Source of the DNA: Planctomycetaceae bacterium
GTDB lineage: Bacteria; Planctomycetota; Planctomycetia; Planctomycetales; Planctomycetaceae
Direction: 5' to 3'
Assembly: GCA_021732845.1 (NCBI GenBank)
Contig: JAKFUF010000087.1
Location: 1 to 46,182 of the forward strand
Length of the DNA: 46,182 nucleotides
Positions 32,273 to 41,208 of this stretch are shown here, piece after piece. A model generated the notes under the pieces. It was not told the origin of the DNA. It searched no databases and was given only the letters and a program-made list of their open reading frames with translations. Each line of letters opens with the position of its first letter. The stretch's first letter is position 1. The position numbers and the translations under genes were made by a program.

Positions 32273-34816
32273 ATGCGAGTCGACGCAATGGCTGATGCAA
32301 GTTGCCGGGGACTGAAGTCCTGGGGCGTGTTTCTTCTTGGCTTGGCCGCCATGCTCCAATGGCCGGGTGCAATGGCCGTTGGAGCACAGCCGGCGGAGCT
32401 CTCGCTCACTTCCCCCAAGCCCCACCAGGTCCATCAGCGCACTGGAGTTGCCCCTGGCAAGGGCTTCGCCGATGTCGGAGTCGTTGGTGAAGTGCCAGCC
32501 GGGACCGAAGGCGGGACGTGGGAGTACCGCGTCAGCCCCAGTGGCTCAGAACCAGATGGCAGCAAGAGTTGGTCGCCTCTCGCGTCAACGAGGAACGGTT
32601 CGAGCCTCGAAGCCACGGCGCGCGTGCCCGCCGGTGGCTGGCACCGCCTGGAGATTCGATGCCGCGTGAAGGACGAAGTGGCCGCAGCCGGGAAGGTCGA
32701 GCCGATCGGCGTGGGCGAAGTGTTCATCGTGGCCGGCCAGTCGTACGCCACCAACTGCAACGACGAGCAGTTCAAGGTGACCGACCCGCAGGCGCGGGTC
32801 GTTGCGTTTGATTCCAAGAACAACACGTGGGCGGTGGCGAACGACCCACAGCCGGCCCCCGATGGCAGTAATGGCGGTTCCATCTGGCCACCGCTGGGGG
32901 ATGCGCTGGCGAAGGAACTGCAGGTGCCGATCGCCTTCGCCAATGTGGCTGTCGGCGCGACCTCATCCACGCAGTGGCTGCCCGAAGGCAATCTGCATCC
33001 GCGCCTGGCCCAGGCGGGACAGACGCTCGGACGTTTCCGGGCCGTGCTCTGGCAGCAGGGGGAGTCCGATGTCATCGCCAAGACTCCTACGACCCAATAC
33101 ATCGCGAACCTGCAGACGATTCGGACCGCGGCCGCCAAGGCCTGGGGGTTTGAAGCGCCGTGGCTGCTGGCAAAATCGACGCTCCACCCCACTGTTTACA
33201 ACGATCCCGAGGGCGAAGCACGCATCCGCACAGCGATTGATGAGCTGACAAAGCTGCCCGGTTTCCGTCCCGGTCCTGACACGGACTCGCTGTCTGGCGA
33301 GAACCGGGGCGACGCCAAATCTCGCCGGCACTTCTCCGCGATTGGCCAGCGCCGCGCGGCAGACATGTGGCTCGCGGTGATCCAGCGGGAACTTGCCGTA
33401 GACGCCAAGGCCGCCAGCCTGCTGCAGGTCGGCGTGGCCGAAGTCGACATCACGCCGCCGGACGGATTCCCCATGGCTGGCTACTACCACGAGCGTCTGG
33501 CCGCGGGAACGATCGACCCGCTCAAGGCGAAGGCGATCGTGTTCCGCGGACCGAACGCCCAGGCCGCACTGGTCGTCTGCGACTTGATTGGCATCGCCAC
33601 GGACCTCTCGCGGGCAGTCCGCCAACGAGCCTCCGAGAAGACAGGCATTCCCGCGTCGAACATCGTCATCTCTGCCACGCACTCGCATACCGCGCCAGAC
33701 TACATGAAGGAGCTGTACCTCAAACTTGGCGGTGAAACGCAGGAGCCACTGCGGGCCGCGTACATCGAGAAGCTGATTGAGGGCCCGGTCGGGGCGATCG
33801 TCAAGGCCCATGCCGCCGCCAAGCCCGCCGTAGTCGATTCGGGCTATGCCCGGCAGGAAACTCCGGTGTCCTTCAATCGCCGCTTCGTGATGCGGGATGG
33901 CAGCGTGCGGACTTGGATGAACCATGAAAACCCCGAGGTCGTTCGTGCCGCCGGTCCGATCGACCCCGAGATCGGCCTGCTGACTGTTCGCGGCGAAGAC
34001 GGTGAACTGCAGGGGATTCTCAGCAACTTTGCCCTGCATCTCGACACCGTCGGCGGCATGAAATGGAGCGCGGACTATCCATACTTCATCGAACAGACGC
34101 TCCGCAAGGCGGCGGGCAAGGACCTGGTTTCCATCTTCGGCACCGGCTGCTGCGGCGACATCAACCATTCCGACCCGAACCGCCGCGAACGCAACAAGGC
34201 CGACTTCATCGGTGGCTCCATCGGCGAAACGATTCAGGGCGGACTTGGCAAACTTCGGCACTTGGAACAGGGCGACCTCGTCGTCAAATCACGCGTTGTG
34301 AATCTGCCGTTGCAGGACGCCACGAAAGAGGAGGTGACCCGCTCGATCCAGGTCCTGGAGGCCGCCCGGCGGATGGAGAAGATCGACTTCTTCGACCACG
34401 TCACTGCCTACAAGAAGCTGATGCTGGATCAGATGCTGCGCCGCGAACCACTGGCAAACGCGCCAACGCTGATCACGTGGGGGCTGAGCCGCTCGCTGGC
34501 GGGGATTGGAGAGGCACTGCCGGTGGACGTCACCGTGATGACGCTCGGCCGCGATGTGGCGATTGTCTTCCTGCCCGGTGAAGTGTTCGTCGAACTGGGG
34601 ATGGCGATCAAGCAGGGCTCCCCCTTCCGGACCACGATGGTGATCGAACTGTCGAACTGCGTCGAGACAATTTACATTCCCAACCGCGCCGCCTATGCCG
34701 GCGGCAGCTACGAGGTCACCAACTCCACGACGCGGCCAGGTGCGGGGGAAATGCTCGTCGAATCGGCCCTCAGCCTGCTGCGAGAAGCGTCCACGGATTC
34801 TGCCCCGGCCCCGTGA
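32273..34816 (+). CDS. Exported fusion: SGNH/sialate O-acetylesterase-like domain plus neutral ceramidase-like domain
   Basis: The 847-residue protein has a hydrophobic signal at about 15-38. A beta-sandwich-like region is followed by an SGNH (SASA) esterase domain at about 145-370: FIVAGQSYATN with the likely nucleophile Ser, the block LWQQGESDV near 259, and HFSAIGQRRAADMW with the likely His. From about 385 it is a neutral/alkaline ceramidase N-terminal domain: VGVAEVDITPPDGFPMAGYY, the Zn-type SATHSHTAPDYM near 468, NFALHLDTVGG and GTGCCGDINH. These two domains are usually in separate proteins. It probably removes acyl or acetyl groups from complex lipids or glycans outside the cytoplasm. 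The start could be 32273 or 32288. Confidence 0.85.
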   Translation: MRVDAMADASCRGLKSWGVFLLGLAAMLQWPGAMAVGAQPAELSLTSPKPHQVHQRTGVAPGKGFADVGVVGEVPAGTEGGTWEYRVSPSGSEPDGSKSWSPLASTRNGSSLEATARVPAGGWHRLEIRCRVKDEVAAAGKVEPIGVGEVFIVAGQSYATNCNDEQFKVTDPQARVVAFDSKNNTWAVANDPQPAPDGSNGGSIWPPLGDALAKELQVPIAFANVAVGATSSTQWLPEGNLHPRLAQAGQTLGRFRAVLWQQGESDVIAKTPTTQYIANLQTIRTAAAKAWGFEAPWLLAKSTLHPTVYNDPEGEARIRTAIDELTKLPGFRPGPDTDSLSGENRGDAKSRRHFSAIGQRRAADMWLAVIQRELAVDAKAASLLQVGVAEVDITPPDGFPMAGYYHERLAAGTIDPLKAKAIVFRGPNAQAALVVCDLIGIATDLSRAVRQRASEKTGIPASNIVISATHSHTAPDYMKELYLKLGGETQEPLRAAYIEKLIEGPVGAIVKAHAAAKPAVVDSGYARQETPVSFNRRFVMRDGSVRTWMNHENPEVVRAAGPIDPEIGLLTVRGEDGELQGILSNFALHLDTVGGMKWSADYPYFIEQTLRKAAGKDLVSIFGTGCCGDINHSDPNRRERNKADFIGGSIGETIQGGLGKLRHLEQGDLVVKSRVVNLPLQDATKEEVTRSIQVLEAARRMEKIDFFDHVTAYKKLMLDQMLRREPLANAPTLITWGLSRSLAGIGEALPVDVTVMTLGRDVAIVFLPGEVFVELGMAIKQGSPFRTTMVIELSNCVETIYIPNRAAYAGGSYEVTNSTTRPGAGEMLVESALSLLREASTDSAPAP

Positions 34817-35068
34817 GCCCTTTCACATGTTCCACGCGGCACTTCGGGCTTAAGTGCCGTTGTGCCGGCTCATTGGTCTCGCACCCGGCATCGCCACGCA
34901 TTGTGCATCGGTGGCCCGCGCACCGTTCAATTTGGTGTGCGATGTTCACCGACTATTCACAATCGCTTCATCAGCGATTCACAAACTTCGACACAATGCG
35001 TCCATCACCCAATCGCACGCTGAGGTTCGGGGCTCACCATCTTCCCCATCCTTCGGAACCGCTTTCCC

Positions 35069-36337
35069 ATGCTCACTCTGCCTCGACGTTCCTTTCTCGG
35101 TTCGGCATTCACGGGATTGGCGGCCCTTTCTCTCGCACCGGCGCTGCTGGCCGAGGAAGCTGCAGCCAACGCGGCCGTTCAACCGGGAATGGGATACGAC
35201 CCGGATACGCTGTTTCTGACATGGCAGAAAGATCCCACCACCACGATGACGGTCCAGTGGGTCGGGCCGCAAGTTGCGCTCGATGCCTCCATCCAATATG
35301 CCACGGTGGAAAATTCCATGTGGCAGATGGCTCCGACGATCACCAAGCCGTATCCGAACACGGACCTGCGGGTCCATCGGTGCGAACTTTCGGGTCTCAA
35401 GCCGGGGACCGAGTACCAGTTTCGGATTGGCATGTCGTCGCCGGCCTACCGGTTTCGCACGATGCCAGAGCGGGCCACGAACACGATCCAGTTTGTGTCG
35501 GGTGGAGACAGCGGCATTGATGCGCACGCCATCGGCACGAACATTCTCGCCGCCAAACAGGAGCCGTGGTTCGCCTTGATCGCCGGCGACCTGGCCTATG
35601 ACAACGGCACCTCGCCCGACACGTTCACGAAGTTTCTGCAAAACTACCGCAAACATATGGTGGATCCCAGGGGGCGGCTGATTCCGATGCTGTCCTGTCC
35701 GGGCAACCACGAGGTGAAGGGCGGCTACGGAGCCAAGCGTGAAGAGTCGCCGCAGTACCTCAGTGTGTTTGACGGCTTCTTCGCCGACACAACGTATGGC
35801 GTGCTGGACATTGGCGACTATTTGAGCCTCGTGCTGCTGGACACCGCGCACATCACGCCGATTGCCGGGGAGCAGACCGCGTGGCTCAGCAAGACACTCG
35901 CCGAACGGCAGGACCGTCCGCACCTGATTGTGGCCAACCATGTTCCGGCATACCCGTCCTACCGGGCTCCCGAAGGCAAAGAGGGGAAGCTCGGCACCGG
36001 GGAAGATCAGCGGAAACATTGGTGCCCGCTGTTTGAACAATACAAAGTGGACGTTGTGCTTGAGCACCATGACCACACCTTCAAGCGGACGCATCCGCTG
36101 ACGAACGGCCTGAAGGACAAGTACGGTGTGACCTACCTCGGCGACGGTTCGTGGGGCAAGCTGCGGGCTCCCAAGTCACCTGAAGAACGACCCTATCTCG
36201 CGGCGGTCAGCCAGGCGTACCACATGACGGTGCATCGACTGGAGGGCGAGCAGCGGTTCCATGTGGCCTTGGAGGAAACGGGACGTGTCGCCGATGTGTC
36301 GATGACGACCAGCAAGCGCCCCGCGAAGCGTGGCTGA
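35069..36337 (+). CDS. Tat-exported purple-acid-phosphatase-like metallophosphoesterase
   Basis: The 422-residue protein has a Tat signal (PRRSFLGSAFTGLAALSLAP). A fibronectin-like PAP N-terminal domain follows (about 40-135: LTWQKDPTTTMTVQWVG, LSGLKPGTEYQFRIG). The metallophosphoesterase core has VSGGDSG, IAGDLAYDNG near 172, CPGNHEVKGGYG near 211, VANHVPAYPSY and EHHDHTFKRTHP near 332. The Asp, Asn, His and Tyr metal-ligand positions of purple acid phosphatases are in place. It should cleave phosphate esters outside the cytoplasm. It stands 250 bp after the ceramidase fusion with no obvious terminator between; the gap itself shows nothing notable. Confidence 0.92.
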   Translation: MLTLPRRSFLGSAFTGLAALSLAPALLAEEAAANAAVQPGMGYDPDTLFLTWQKDPTTTMTVQWVGPQVALDASIQYATVENSMWQMAPTITKPYPNTDLRVHRCELSGLKPGTEYQFRIGMSSPAYRFRTMPERATNTIQFVSGGDSGIDAHAIGTNILAAKQEPWFALIAGDLAYDNGTSPDTFTKFLQNYRKHMVDPRGRLIPMLSCPGNHEVKGGYGAKREESPQYLSVFDGFFADTTYGVLDIGDYLSLVLLDTAHITPIAGEQTAWLSKTLAERQDRPHLIVANHVPAYPSYRAPEGKEGKLGTGEDQRKHWCPLFEQYKVDVVLEHHDHTFKRTHPLTNGLKDKYGVTYLGDGSWGKLRAPKSPEERPYLAAVSQAYHMTVHRLEGEQRFHVALEETGRVADVSMTTSKRPAKRG

Positions 36338-36460
36338 GCAAGTCTCCGCGGAATTCGTCGCGTGATCCCCTGAAGCAACCGGCTGAATAATCCGGCAAGG
36401 ATCGGGGTGCGCACGTCACCGGCTGTTCGCAGCTTTTGCAATCATCAACGCGAGTCAAAT

Positions 36461-37144
36461 ATGAACAGGCAACTTGCTCTCACCCTCAGCATTCTTGGTC
36501 TCGCGCTGGCGCTGCCAACCGCCACGCAGAGTGCCCCGCCCGCCGCGAAAACCGTGACCTTCCGTCAGGGGGTGGAGGGCTACAAGGGCACCGTCGACAC
36601 CGAGATCTGGGCTTTGGCGACCACGACGATTCTGGATGGCAATCCGAATGCGTCCTCCGACGCCAACAACGATGGCGGCGAGAGCCAGGTGTTGATGCGG
36701 TTTGACGACATCATTGCCAGCGGCGAGCCGAAAGCGGGCGCTGCGAAGACACCGCGCGTGCCGAAGAGGGCGACAGTGCATTCGGCCAGGTTGCTGGTGA
36801 GCGCGTTCGACCAGGGCGACACCGTCAACCTGCATCGTCTGCTGGTGCCGTTCGACCGTGGTTCCACCTGGAACAGCATGGTCTCGGGGCTGTCGGCGGA
36901 CGGGCTGGAAGCCTCGCGGCACAAGGACAGCTTCACATTCGGCAAGATTGCCGCCAATTCGTCCGAAATTGTGTTCGATGTCACCGACACGGTTCAGGCG
37001 TGGGTCAACGGCACACCCAATCATGGTTGGGTGTTCATCAACACCGGCGGCAACGGGTGGGATTTCTATGCCTCGGAATTCGACAACCCCGCCCAGCGTC
37101 CCACCCTGGTGATCGAGTATTCCGAGAGGCCGTCCAAGCGCTGA
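36461..37144 (+). CDS. Exported DNRLRE domain-containing protein
   Basis: The 227-residue protein has a Sec signal (MNRQLALTLSILGLALALPT) and then a single beta-rich domain of the DNRLRE type. That domain is marked by TVFRQG-like FRQGVEGYKGTVDTEIW, ESQVLMRFDDI, ATVHSARLLVSA, STWNSM, FDVTDTVQAWVNGTPNHGWVF and ASEFDNPAQRPTLVIEY. DNRLRE domains occur in planctomycete and actinobacterial surface proteins and are thought to bind carbohydrate or mediate contact. The stand-alone form without a catalytic domain suggests a binding or structural role. The ATG at 36461 directly precedes the signal peptide. Confidence 0.87.
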   Translation: MNRQLALTLSILGLALALPTATQSAPPAAKTVTFRQGVEGYKGTVDTEIWALATTTILDGNPNASSDANNDGGESQVLMRFDDIIASGEPKAGAAKTPRVPKRATVHSARLLVSAFDQGDTVNLHRLLVPFDRGSTWNSMVSGLSADGLEASRHKDSFTFGKIAANSSEIVFDVTDTVQAWVNGTPNHGWVFINTGGNGWDFYASEFDNPAQRPTLVIEYSERPSKR

Positions 37145-37247
37145 GCCGTGCATTGCTAGACGCTCCAGTGCCATCGTCCAAACCAAACCAGTCCAAACCA
37201 GTCCAGTCCAACCTCACACTTCTTCATTTGGCAGGAGCCGCACCACA

Positions 37248-38606
37248 ATGTCCCAACCGCTTCCTGGAACCTGGCTGGCCGACCCATCACATTTTCAGCG
37301 TCCGACCCGCCGCGATGTGCTGCGCGTCGGCTGGCTCGGCGGACTCGGGTTGTCTCTCGGCGGCTTGCTAAAGGCGGAAGCCGCTGACCGGCCGGCTGCG
37401 GACAAACAGGCCGCGAAGGCGAAGTCGGTCATCCATATCTACCTGCAGGGCGGCTTCGCCCACATGGACAGTTTCGACCCCAAGCCGGATGCACCGGTTG
37501 AATATCGCGGCATTCTGGGAACGGTCGAGACCAGCGTGCCCGGCGTGCTGTTCAGTTCGCACATGCAGGAGTCCGCCAAGGTCGCTGACAAACTGACGGT
37601 GGTCCGGGGGATGACCCACACGGAGGTTGACCACAGCCGCGGCGAGCACAGCATGTTCACCGGTTACCGCCCCAGCCCCGCGCTCGTGTATCCGAGCGTG
37701 GGCAGCGTGGTGGCTCAGGAGCTGGGGCCGCGGAGCGCGACGCCGCCGTATGTCTGTATTCCCACCCAAGGCAGCCAGTTTCTCGGCAGTGGCTACCTCA
37801 GCAACGCCTTTGGTCCATTCGCTCTTGGAACCGACCCGGCTCGCCCAGGTTTCACCGTGCGAGACCTGAGCCTTCCCAAGGGGATCGATGAACAGCGCTT
37901 CGGCAGCCGCAAGGAGTGGAAGGATCTGGTCGACGACCATTTCCATCAGAAGGAGAAAGACGATGCCATCACCACGATGGATTCCTTCTACCAACGCGCC
38001 TACGACCTCCTTGCCTCGCCGCAGGCCCGTGAAGCGTTCAGTCTGAAGGGGGAAACGGATACGACGAAGGAACTCTACGGCATGAATGCCTGGGGACCAA
38101 TCCTCCGTCCATCCGCCGGCGCACGGTTCCTGGTGGCCCGCCGACTGATTGAAGCCGGAACCCGGATGGTCAATATCACCTACGGTGCGTGGGATACGCA
38201 CTCCTATCACTACCGGGGCATCGAAACGCAACTGCCTGATTTCGACAAGGCCTTCGCCGGACTGATTGTCGACCTGGAGCAGCGCGGACTGCTGGACTCG
38301 ACCCTCGTGATGGTCACCAGCGAATTCGGACGCACTCCGAAGGTCAACGCTGGCGGCGGACGGGATCACTGGCCGCGGGTGTTCAGCATTGTGCTGGCCG
38401 GCGGCGGGATCAAGCGCGGGCAGACTTATGGTGCGTCGGACGGCCTGGCTGCCGAGCCCGCCGACAACCCGCTCTCGGTCGAAGACTATGCGACCACCGT
38501 CTACAAGCTGATGGGGATCGACGCCCGCAAAGACCTGATGTCGCCCGGCAACCGGCCGCAGCAGATCGTGATGAACGGCAAGGTCGTGCCTGGCCTGCTG
38601 GCTTGA
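37248..38606 (+). CDS. DUF1501 Tat-exported protein
   Basis: The 452-residue protein has a twin-arginine signal (TRRDVLRVGWLGGLGLSLGG, Arg21-Arg22). It then has the full DUF1501 core: IHIYLQGGFAHMDSFDPKPD, VRGMTHTEVDHSRGEHSMFTG, GPFALGTDPA, RRLIEAGTRMVNITYGAWDTH, LVMVTSEFGRTPKVNAGGGRDHW and a C-terminal DYATTVYKLMGID. The fold is sulfatase/alkaline-phosphatase-like, with metal-site residues in the WDTH and RDHW motifs. The function in planctomycetes is not established; DUF1501 genes nearly always lie beside DUF1549/1553 genes, as here. A short direct-repeat run of CCAAACCAGT units lies just upstream (37177-37212). Confidence 0.94.
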   Translation: MSQPLPGTWLADPSHFQRPTRRDVLRVGWLGGLGLSLGGLLKAEAADRPAADKQAAKAKSVIHIYLQGGFAHMDSFDPKPDAPVEYRGILGTVETSVPGVLFSSHMQESAKVADKLTVVRGMTHTEVDHSRGEHSMFTGYRPSPALVYPSVGSVVAQELGPRSATPPYVCIPTQGSQFLGSGYLSNAFGPFALGTDPARPGFTVRDLSLPKGIDEQRFGSRKEWKDLVDDHFHQKEKDDAITTMDSFYQRAYDLLASPQAREAFSLKGETDTTKELYGMNAWGPILRPSAGARFLVARRLIEAGTRMVNITYGAWDTHSYHYRGIETQLPDFDKAFAGLIVDLEQRGLLDSTLVMVTSEFGRTPKVNAGGGRDHWPRVFSIVLAGGGIKRGQTYGASDGLAAEPADNPLSVEDYATTVYKLMGIDARKDLMSPGNRPQQIVMNGKVVPGLLA

Positions 38607-38662
38607 AAGTCACCCGCAGAGATTTCGATTTCCACCCCGCCCAGAACCTCCTGAAAAGCACC

Positions 38663-41104
38663 ATGAGACTTCTACGACTTTTGATGTTCATTCTGGGCGG
38701 GGTTGCCTGTTCCAATGTGGCTCTCGCTGCGCCCGCCGTTGAATCGGTGATTCCCGGCATCGGGCAGTGTGGCACTGAATTCACCCTGGACCTTGTCGGC
38801 GCGGGCTTCAGTGACCAGGCCGAAGTCATGCTCTACTCCACGGGCGTGGCCTGCGTGAAGGTCAAAGCGGCCGATGAGAATCATCTGGCTGTCACGCTCA
38901 AGGCGGAAGCCGACTGCCGCCGTGGCAGCCACGCGTTTCGCATTCGCACGCCGCAGGGACTCTCTGAACTGCGCATTTTCCGGGTGACCCCCTTTCGAGT
39001 CGTGACCGCCACCGAACCCAACCAGACACCGGCCGAAGCGACTCCGGTCGAGAAGAACGTGACGATCAGCGGTGTGTTGGAGACGGCAGATCTCGACTGC
39101 TTCGCCGTGTCTCTGCGAAAGGGTGAGGTTCTGGCTGCCGAGGTCGAGGCGGTGCGGCTGGGGGAAAACCTGCTGGATACCGTGCTGTCGGTCCATGGTC
39201 CCGATGGCAAGTTGATCCAGGAGACAGACGACACCGCACTGTTTGGACAAGATCCGTTTTTGAGCATTGTGGCTCCGACGGACGGCACGTATGTGGTTCA
39301 GCTGCGTGAGGCGGCCATGGAGGGGGACGAGAACAGCCGCTATGCCCTGCATCTCGGTACTTTTCTGCGTCCAAAGTTCGTCTTCCCTGCGGGGGGCAGG
39401 TCCGGAGAAACTCTGCAGGTTCGCTACTACGGCGACGCCCGCGGTGTCGTGGAGCAAACGCTGAACCTGCCGCCACAGTCGACCGGGAACACGTTCGAAC
39501 TGCATGCGGCATTGGAGGGTGTCGTGGCTCCAACGGCGCTTCCGTTCCGCGTCTCGTCGTTCGCCAACGTGGTTGAGCCAGAATCGACTGGCGGTGCCAC
39601 GGCGGGTACGGCAGAGGCGGCCGAACTCCCGGTGGCGTTCAACGGGATTCTGCAGAAGCCAGGCGAACTCGACCGTTTCAAATTCAAGATGGCCGCGGGA
39701 GAAACCTTTCAATTCGAAGCGCTGGCTCAACGCCTCGGCTCACGGGCAGACACTGTGATCTCCATCTTTGACGGCGAAGAGAATCTGCTGGTCCGGAACG
39801 ACGATGATGGATCGCACGACAGCCGGCTGGTGTTCCAAGCACCCGCGGCCGGTGAGTATCAACTCCAGGTGATGGACAAACGGGGCTCGGGCGGCGAGGA
39901 CTACTTCTATCGGGTGGAAGCGACTGAGCCACGGCCCGACTTGACGGCGTTCCTGCCCCGTCCCAACCGCGTTTCGCAGGAACGGCAGACGATCTCGGTG
40001 CCCCGCGGCAACCGCGTGATGACCTTCATGGCGGCACGCCGGCAGGGCGTCGATTCAGCGGTCAGAGTCGAGCCACAATCGCTGCCAACGGGTGTGGGGA
40101 ATTTCACGGCGACGATCGCGGCCGATCAGTTCATGGTGCCGGTGGTACTGGAAGCCGCCGCGGATGCACCGTTCGGTGGCTCACTCACCAAGCTCCACGT
40201 GACCGGCAGTTCACAGGGATCTACGGTGGCTGGTGACTTTCAGCAGGTCGTCGATCTCGTGGCCGGAACAGCAGACACGCTGTATCAGTCGGCCGCCGTG
40301 AACGCCCTGGCGGTCGCGGTTGTCGAGGCGGCTCCGTTCAAGATCCGCATGGAAGAGCCCAAAGCCGATCTGGCACAAGACGGAACGCTTGGCCTGATCA
40401 TCCACGTCGAACGGTCTGCGGACTATGCCGGACCCGTGGACATCACATTCCCGTATCTGCCGCCGTGGGTGGATGGCCCGGTCAAATTGTCCATCCCTGC
40501 CGACAAAACAAGCGGCGTGTATGTTGTGCATGCCTTCCCTGAAGCGCAGCCACGGGCCTGGCCAATCTGTGCCGAAGGTCGGCCAGGGCTGGAGACGAGC
40601 CCCGATGGCGAACGTGCCGAAGGTCCGGTGATGCCCGCCTTCCGCGATCGCCGACGCAACCGGACCAGGTCGGACGCGATCGTCTCCACACAATTGGTGA
40701 CTCTGAACATCGTGGGGTCGCCAGTGGCGGGCAACATCGGCCGGGTCTCGGCCGAGCAGGGTGCGAAGATGAAGCTGGTGGGCACGATCGAACGTGGAGA
40801 CTCCCTGCCGGAGGATCTGGTGGCCACGCTGGAAGGGCTGCCCAACCGTGTTGCCGCCAGTCCCGTCAAGGTTTCACCACGGGACGGAAAGGTGGAATTC
40901 GAAGTCCATTTTGAACCCACTGCCCCACTCGGTACGTTCGAAAGTCTCGTCTGCCGACTGAGTGGTGTGATCGAAGGCCAGCAGGTCTCCTACTGCATCG
41001 GGCGCGGCGGAGTGCTCAAGATCGAGCCGAAAGGCGGAGTCGTCACCGATGCCTCGGGGCGTCCGCTCAGCCCGCTGGAAGTGCTGCGAAGCTCCCAAAA
41101 ATAG
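38663..41104 (+). CDS. Exported protein with PPC (pre-peptidase C-terminal) domains
   Basis: The protein has about 813 residues with a signal peptide (MRLLRLLMFILGGVACSNVA). An IPT/TIG-like beta domain comes first (VESVIPGIGQCGTEFTLDLV). Two PPC domains follow: one with TATEPNQTPAEATPVEKNVT, DLDCFAVSLRKGEVL and GTYVVQLRE, and a second with FNGILQKPGELDRFKFKMAAGE, DTVISIFDGEENLLVRNDDD and GEYQLQVMD. The rest is beta-rich. PPC domains act as export or binding modules. It lies between the DUF1501 and DUF1549/1553 genes, the usual planctomycete order. A TTG at 38603 would overlap the DUF1501 stop (TTGA), but the ATG at 38663 begins exactly at the signal peptide and is preferred. Confidence 0.88.
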   Translation: MRLLRLLMFILGGVACSNVALAAPAVESVIPGIGQCGTEFTLDLVGAGFSDQAEVMLYSTGVACVKVKAADENHLAVTLKAEADCRRGSHAFRIRTPQGLSELRIFRVTPFRVVTATEPNQTPAEATPVEKNVTISGVLETADLDCFAVSLRKGEVLAAEVEAVRLGENLLDTVLSVHGPDGKLIQETDDTALFGQDPFLSIVAPTDGTYVVQLREAAMEGDENSRYALHLGTFLRPKFVFPAGGRSGETLQVRYYGDARGVVEQTLNLPPQSTGNTFELHAALEGVVAPTALPFRVSSFANVVEPESTGGATAGTAEAAELPVAFNGILQKPGELDRFKFKMAAGETFQFEALAQRLGSRADTVISIFDGEENLLVRNDDDGSHDSRLVFQAPAAGEYQLQVMDKRGSGGEDYFYRVEATEPRPDLTAFLPRPNRVSQERQTISVPRGNRVMTFMAARRQGVDSAVRVEPQSLPTGVGNFTATIAADQFMVPVVLEAAADAPFGGSLTKLHVTGSSQGSTVAGDFQQVVDLVAGTADTLYQSAAVNALAVAVVEAAPFKIRMEEPKADLAQDGTLGLIIHVERSADYAGPVDITFPYLPPWVDGPVKLSIPADKTSGVYVVHAFPEAQPRAWPICAEGRPGLETSPDGERAEGPVMPAFRDRRRNRTRSDAIVSTQLVTLNIVGSPVAGNIGRVSAEQGAKMKLVGTIERGDSLPEDLVATLEGLPNRVAASPVKVSPRDGKVEFEVHFEPTAPLGTFESLVCRLSGVIEGQQVSYCIGRGGVLKIEPKGGVVTDASGRPLSPLEVLRSSQK

Positions 41105-41208
41105 ACGGCATGTCCGACCGCGAGCTTGAAGCAGCACACAGCCCACGTTGCGCCGACAATCTTCTGTTGACCTTTTTGCTGCGGCCTGTCGCCGAAGGAG
41201 TGTCTCCG

